From assembly GCA_002733495.1 (NCBI GenBank), contig NVVV01000001.1, positions 90,771-154,770 of the forward strand: a stretch of DNA of 64,000 nt, read 5' to 3'. The notes below the pieces were generated by a model. That model saw only the letters and a list, made by a program, of their open reading frames with translations, ran no database searches and was not told the origin of the DNA. Positions 60,624-64,000 of the stretch are shown here, in pieces (the stretch's first letter is position 1; each line of letters opens with the position of its first letter). The stretch is from Robiginitomaculum sp. (lineage in GTDB: Bacteria > Pseudomonadota > Alphaproteobacteria > Caulobacterales > Maricaulaceae). The position numbers and the translations under genes are program-made.

Positions 60624-62825
60624 TTATTCCACCCAGTTTGGTTTAGACGTGGCCAGTTGCGCTTCTATAGCGGCACGTTGCTTAGCAATATTCTCAGCCA
60701 TGCGTTTTTCGCGGGTCTTAAATGCTGGCGCATCGCGCAAAGCATCAAAGGCAGGGTTAATCAAAAACAGGGTATCGGCAAAGCCCAAATCCAAAAACTG
60801 GTCAATCCAGGCATAGGCCTGTTGCGGTTGTTGTTTGGCCATCTGCAAAACAGCCCCGGCTTGCAGGTCTGACGGCAGTGACACGTCGGACGGGTCGTCA
60901 CTGCCCAGATAGGCATCCACTTTGTTGATGAGAACTTCCGCATCCGCATCGTTTTCATGGCGAAGCAGAAAGGCGACATTAGCCACCGAATATGCACTGC
61001 TGTTAATGCTGGTGGAGGTGATCTCTTGCTCCAGCCAGAATTTTCTGACGGCAGGTACGCTGAACCCTTGATAAACTGTGTTTAATTCACCCATTAAATA
61101 CAAAAACACGCCCAGATTAGGGTCCTCAGGCTTGTCTTGATAGAGCGCCAGTATTTTCTGATATTCCCCACGCAGCAAATATATGAACGATCGGTTGAAA
61201 TCTAATTTGACAATTTTTTCTGCCCTTTCCAGCATGCCAAGCTGAATATATATCGAAGCAAGAATTTCCCGGCTACTATTACCTTTGGCATTCAAAGCCT
61301 GCGCATCCTTGAAAAGGCTATGCGCCCCGGCCAAATCCCCTTCCTCCAGAAGCATACGACCAAGCCCGCTTGCGCCAAAGGGACTATCCGGATTCCACCG
61401 CATATTGATTTCCATTGTTTTTCTTGCCCCGGTGCGATCCCCGAGAGCCATTTGCGTATCGCCAATATTAATCAAGATGACGGCGGAAAGCGGATCCAGC
61501 GCCCGGGCTTGTTGCAACACTTTAAGCGCCTCTTTTGGTCGTCCCGACGCAAAAAGTGCCCGGCCCTTCCTTAAGTAAGCATCGGCATAGTTGGGGTTGG
61601 CGGCGATGGCCTGATCGGCAAAGGCAATGGCCTCGTCGTATTTATTCTCATTATTGGCCAGAAGCGCAGCGGAGGTCAGGGCCTCGGCGGACTGGGGGGC
61701 CAGCTCCAGCGCACGCTTGATATTGGGTTTGGCCAGATCAAGGGATTCCTGATTATCCAGCTCCGTATACCCTGACATAAGCAAATAGGTGTCAGCCAGG
61801 CCGGAAAAAGCCGGGGCAAATTCAGGATCGAGCGCAATCACCTGTTGATAATTTTTCAAGGCCGCGCGCAGACTGTCCGGCAGACGTTTGTTCATTTGCT
61901 GCCGCGCCCGCAAATACAGCTCATACGCTTCCAAAGAGGCGGTGCGTGCCGAGGTCGGTTCAGCGGCAAGGGAGAGTTTTCCCTTGATCTTGTCCACAAT
62001 AGCGGCGGCGATCTCGTCCTGTATGGCAAAGATATTGTCTGCGGTTAAAGGCCGATCGTAAGTTTGCGACCACATATGTTCATCAGATTTAGTGTTGATG
62101 AGTTGTGCGGTGATACGCAAAGTGCTGCCAGCTTTGCGGATACTGCCCTCCAGAACATGGTCAACATTTAGCGCCTCGGCGATCTCACCAATACTGGCCT
62201 CGCGGCCCTTAAAGGCAAAGGCCGAGGTGCGCGACGCCACCCGCAAGCCTTTGATTCGTGCCAGCACATTCAGTAATTCCTCGGATATGCCATTGGCGAA
62301 ATATTCCTGATCCTTGCCTGAGGAAAAATCCGCGAACGGCAATACGGCGATGGAAGGGTCGGCGTTTGTGGCTGTGTTCTGGTCCTTCGAGGCTCCCTTA
62401 GCCCCTTCGACAAGCTCAGGGTGAGGTTGGGAGTTAGTTGGGCTAGTTACCTCATCCTGAGCTTGTCGAAGGATGGGTGCAGGCCGCACGCCCTGCCAGA
62501 TCACCAAACCAGCCACCAGCACCAGTCCAACCACAATCACAACATCCAGCGTGCGCGCAGGTTTGGCGGCAATGCTCCCCTCATCCGCTATGGCTTCGGT
62601 GCGTTTCATCCCTTCCGGCGTCATCTCGAACGCCCAGGCCAGCAACAGCGCAATGGGAAAGCCAATGAGTAAAAAACTGACCACGATGGTGTCAAACCAA
62701 GGTGGCAGACCAAGTGCATTTTCCAGCACCCCCGCCAATTGCATCAGCACCCAGCCAACCACGGCAAAGACCCCGGCGACCCGAAAGATATTGCGGCGAC
62801 GTAGTTCGGTGAAAAGCTTGTTCAT
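60624..62825 (-). CDS. membrane TPR sensor with FlgO/adenylate-cyclase-associated domain
   Basis: A 733-residue protein. It begins with three hydrophobic segments (about 14-34, 45-66, 94-111) and the RRRNIFRVAGVFAVVGWVLMQ motif found at the start of many alphaproteobacterial TPR proteins annotated next to adenylate-cyclase-like domains. Then follows a linker (about 112-157) partly encoded by a repeat, a FlgO-like domain (about 158-285: IAVLPFADFSSGKDQEYFANGISEEL ... LEGSIRKAGSTLRITAQLI) and about nine TPR units (about 300-640) with ANPNYADAYLRKGRALF-type helices. No cyclase catalytic domain is present. The protein should sense or bind a partner at the membrane; the partner is not known. It stands alone, GTG-free ATG at 62825. 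Confidence 0.8.
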   Translation of the reverse strand: MNKLFTELRRRNIFRVAGVFAVVGWVLMQLAGVLENALGLPPWFDTIVVSFLLIGFPIALLLAWAFEMTPEGMKRTEAIADEGSIAAKPARTLDVVIVVGLVLVAGLVIWQGVRPAPILRQAQDEVTSPTNSQPHPELVEGAKGASKDQNTATNADPSIAVLPFADFSSGKDQEYFANGISEELLNVLARIKGLRVASRTSAFAFKGREASIGEIAEALNVDHVLEGSIRKAGSTLRITAQLINTKSDEHMWSQTYDRPLTADNIFAIQDEIAAAIVDKIKGKLSLAAEPTSARTASLEAYELYLRARQQMNKRLPDSLRAALKNYQQVIALDPEFAPAFSGLADTYLLMSGYTELDNQESLDLAKPNIKRALELAPQSAEALTSAALLANNENKYDEAIAFADQAIAANPNYADAYLRKGRALFASGRPKEALKVLQQARALDPLSAVILINIGDTQMALGDRTGARKTMEINMRWNPDSPFGASGLGRMLLEEGDLAGAHSLFKDAQALNAKGNSSREILASIYIQLGMLERAEKIVKLDFNRSFIYLLRGEYQKILALYQDKPEDPNLGVFLYLMGELNTVYQGFSVPAVRKFWLEQEITSTSINSSAYSVANVAFLLRHENDADAEVLINKVDAYLGSDDPSDVSLPSDLQAGAVLQMAKQQPQQAYAWIDQFLDLGFADTLFLINPAFDALRDAPAFKTREKRMAENIAKQRAAIEAQLATSKPNWVE
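62404..62475. repeat. family B palindrome inside the TPR sensor coding region
   Basis: Arms CCTTCGACAAGCTCAGGGTGAGG (left, from 62404) and CCTCATCCTGAGCTTGTCGAAGG (right, to 62474) around about 25 bases, differing at one arm position. It is in frame and encodes residues about 119-141, giving RQAQDEV ... PHPELVEG. Confidence 0.85.
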
Positions 62826-62900
62826 TTACACTTATTCCGGCCCGGCGCACATTTGCACACGCTCTAATACCGTATAGCCCAGTCTATAAGCAAGTATCGC

Positions 62901-63242
62901 TTAATTTGCGCAAGGTAATGAAGCGGGGTTGGCCGTATTTGTTTTTGTTTTCGTATTGACCGTCAGGACTATATCGCGCGGATCAGCCATAAAGAGAACC
63001 GCATGGGCGCGTTCTTCCAGATAATCCAGATCAAGGTTCTGATCACTCAGCAAGGCAATGCGGGTTTCATAGCTGGCGCGGCAACGCTGTAATTGTGTTA
63101 GTTTCTGGCTAAGTGCCACTTCGCGCTGCTGGTAGACAATCAGATTGCGCATGCCTTGCTCACCCGTCATGGCGTGATAAGCAAAATAGGCAATCACCCA
63201 CAAAAAGATAACGACAGGCAGAAATTGTTTAAGTCGATTCAT
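62901..63242 (-). CDS. ftsB: septum formation initiator FtsB/DivIC family protein
   Basis: Cell-division protein of the FtsQLB complex. The 113-residue product has one membrane segment (about 8-26, LPVVIFLWVIAYFAYHAM) followed by a coiled coil (about 35-65, QQREVALSQKLTQLQRCRASYETRI) and the conserved DLDYLEERAHAVLFMADPRDIVL part of alphaproteobacterial FtsB. The ATG at 63242 is chosen; a TTG two codons upstream is possible. Its place between eno and pdhA, here separated by DUF2147 and the TPR gene, is the usual alphaproteobacterial neighbourhood. Confidence 0.88.
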   Translation of the reverse strand: MNRLKQFLPVVIFLWVIAYFAYHAMTGEQGMRNLIVYQQREVALSQKLTQLQRCRASYETRIALLSDQNLDLDYLEERAHAVLFMADPRDIVLTVNTKTKTNTANPASLPCAN

Positions 63243-63366
63243 ATCCAACCATTCACCGTCACGCGTTCTGCATTGTCCGGCTTTGAAAGCGCCAATTTCT
63301 TGCGCAAGAACAACAATGCGACGAAATGGTAAAAAAGCGGTTAGAGAATAAATTTTTACTGCCGAA

Positions 63367-63399
63367 CAAAAAAACCCGGACCAATTGGCCCGGGTTTTC
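63367..63399 (-). terminator. terminator of the DUF2147 gene
   Basis: On the minus strand AACCCGGGCC pairs with GGTCCGGGTT around an AATT loop, followed by a run of seven T. It lies 23 bases after the DUF2147 stop. Confidence 0.85.
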
Positions 63400-63421
63400 G
63401 TAAGAGGTTGGAATTTCGACT

Positions 63422-63826
63422 TTAATCAGACGGTGCCCGAGACCAGGTTTCAGACCGACACATCACCTTCATCATACACCCTGACATTTTCACCGTATTG
63501 TCGTCTATAACTTTGACGTGGCCAGCATAGGTGCCACCACCGACCGGATCATACATTTTGCCTTTCCAGCGGTTATCATCAACTTTTTCCAGATCAAACA
63601 GCATGTTAACGCCGACAACCGGGCCGCCGGAATTCTTGTCCACGCCTTCGCCCGACGTCACCTTGCCGCACAATTTATCTTCACACATATAGAAATTAAC
63701 GATCCAGCCTTCTGATGAACGCACCCAGTCCCCCAGGGCCTTGTCCGCCATATCGGCCAGAGCCGGACCCGCACTTAAGGCAGAAAAGGCAAACGCCCCG
63801 GCCAGCATTACAGATTTAAGTTTCAT
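63422..63826 (-). CDS. DUF2147 family secreted protein
   Basis: A 134-residue periplasmic protein with a signal peptide (about 1-24, GPALADM) and a DUF2147 core: LGDWVRSSEGWIVNFYMCEDKLCGKV at the start, PVVGVNMLFDLEKVDDNRWKGKMYDPVGGGTY in the middle and a closing VKMSGCMMKVMCRSETWSR. The Cys residues (C48, C53, C116, C121 area) could form disulfides. The function of the family is not established. GGGGAGGAC gives a strong ribosome site. Located between eno and ftsB. Confidence 0.9.
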   Translation of the reverse strand: MKLKSVMLAGAFAFSALSAGPALADMADKALGDWVRSSEGWIVNFYMCEDKLCGKVTSGEGVDKNSGGPVVGVNMLFDLEKVDDNRWKGKMYDPVGGGTYAGHVKVIDDNTVKMSGCMMKVMCRSETWSRAPSD

Positions 63827-63933
63827 CGTATGTCCTCCCCGACATTATGAATAGTAAGCCCCGGTCATTGCCGGAACCATGTATGCATAGCATCTAATAT
63901 TAGAAAGACCAAATATGGTTAAAAAGTCTTAAT

Positions 63934-64000
63934 CTACCCTCGCCCGGCAAAGGTGTTCCGGCCTGCATAAAGCGCCATATCGTCCAGCTCTTCCTCAATG
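63934..64000 (-). CDS. eno: enolase, C-terminal fragment
   Basis: The last 21 codons plus the stop (CTA on the plus strand, 63934-63936) of a gene that runs out of the window. The encoded IEEELDDMALYAGRNTFAGRG matches the end of enolases (RIEEEL ... Y.GR). The order eno-ftsB-pdhA supports it. Enolase converts 2-phosphoglycerate to phosphoenolpyruvate, next to pyruvate dehydrogenase in central carbon flow. Too short for more certainty. Confidence 0.75.
   Translation of the reverse strand, partial: IEEELDDMALYAGRNTFAGRG

Noticed and set aside
48768..62475. Insertion sequences as explanation of the repeats
   Set aside because: Elements are 60-130 bases long, carry no transposase frame and no consistent target duplications that I can see.

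Overview
The window looks like chromosomal DNA of an alphaproteobacterium. The gene orders are typical of that class: an enolase end, then ftsB, then a pyruvate dehydrogenase cluster whose E1-beta carries its own lipoyl domain; rpsF-rpsR-rplI next to a fabD-fabG-acpP-fabF-mltG-yicC-gmk run; lptF-lptG-lptD-surA-pdxA-rsmA divergent from pepA-holC; and glmU-rpiA-gor. Base composition is moderate (roughly mid-50s % GC by eye). A genus cannot be named from the sequence. The three-TM/TPR sensor, the leucine-type dehydrogenase and the class II DAHP synthase would fit Maricaulales/Parvularculales/Sphingomonadales/Kordiimonadales-like lineages, but that is only an impression.

Layout. 1-6979: a tightly overlapping Tad/Flp pilus assembly operon (cpaB, truncated by the window edge, then cpaC, a small lipoprotein, cpaE/tadZ, cpaF/tadA, tadB, tadC). 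7080-8768: an AT-richer secreted HExxH metallopeptidase with a PDZ-like end. 8887-14653: assorted metabolism (sulfotransferase, MDR oxidoreductase, hot-dog thioesterase, DUF1697, DUF4287/DUF5655, DAHP synthase, a secreted hypothetical). 14758-20537: ATP-grasp protein, gor, rpiA, glmU on the minus strand, then gph and a GST on the plus strand. 20630-24449: a small conserved gene divergent from an XRE/S24-like regulator, tRNA-Val(CAC), and a GntR(YtrA)-ABC ATPase-permease operon. 24537-30679: leucine dehydrogenase, a methyltransferase-like protein, a left-handed beta-helix acyltransferase, an M24 peptidase lipoprotein, a GST and a CobT-like protein. 30893-40949: holC-pepA divergent from the outer-membrane biogenesis run lptF-lptG-lptD-surA-pdxA-rsmA. 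41130-48668: gmk, yicC, mltG and fatty-acid synthesis genes divergent from rpsF-rpsR-rplI. 49359-52184: an M28 peptidase and two unrecognised envelope genes. 52493-60292: lpdA, an acyl-CoA thioesterase, MarC, pdhC, a GFA protein, pdhB, a small secreted coiled-coil protein and pdhA. 60624-64000: TPR sensor, ftsB, DUF2147 and the last 21 codons of eno.

The most unusual aspect is not a classical defence or mobile system; I found no CRISPR array, transposase or phage genes. It is the density of short palindromic repeat families between genes, mostly from 48.7 to 62.5 kb. Some lie in frame inside genes: one family encodes the linker after the lipoyl domain in both PdhB and PdhC, beginning at the same residue, and another encodes part of the periplasmic linker of the TPR sensor. 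Other points are a duplicated rplI tail plus terminator, an S24-type regulator that seems to lack both catalytic residues, a CobT-like protein with several altered motifs, and a pdh operon containing two foreign-looking small genes.
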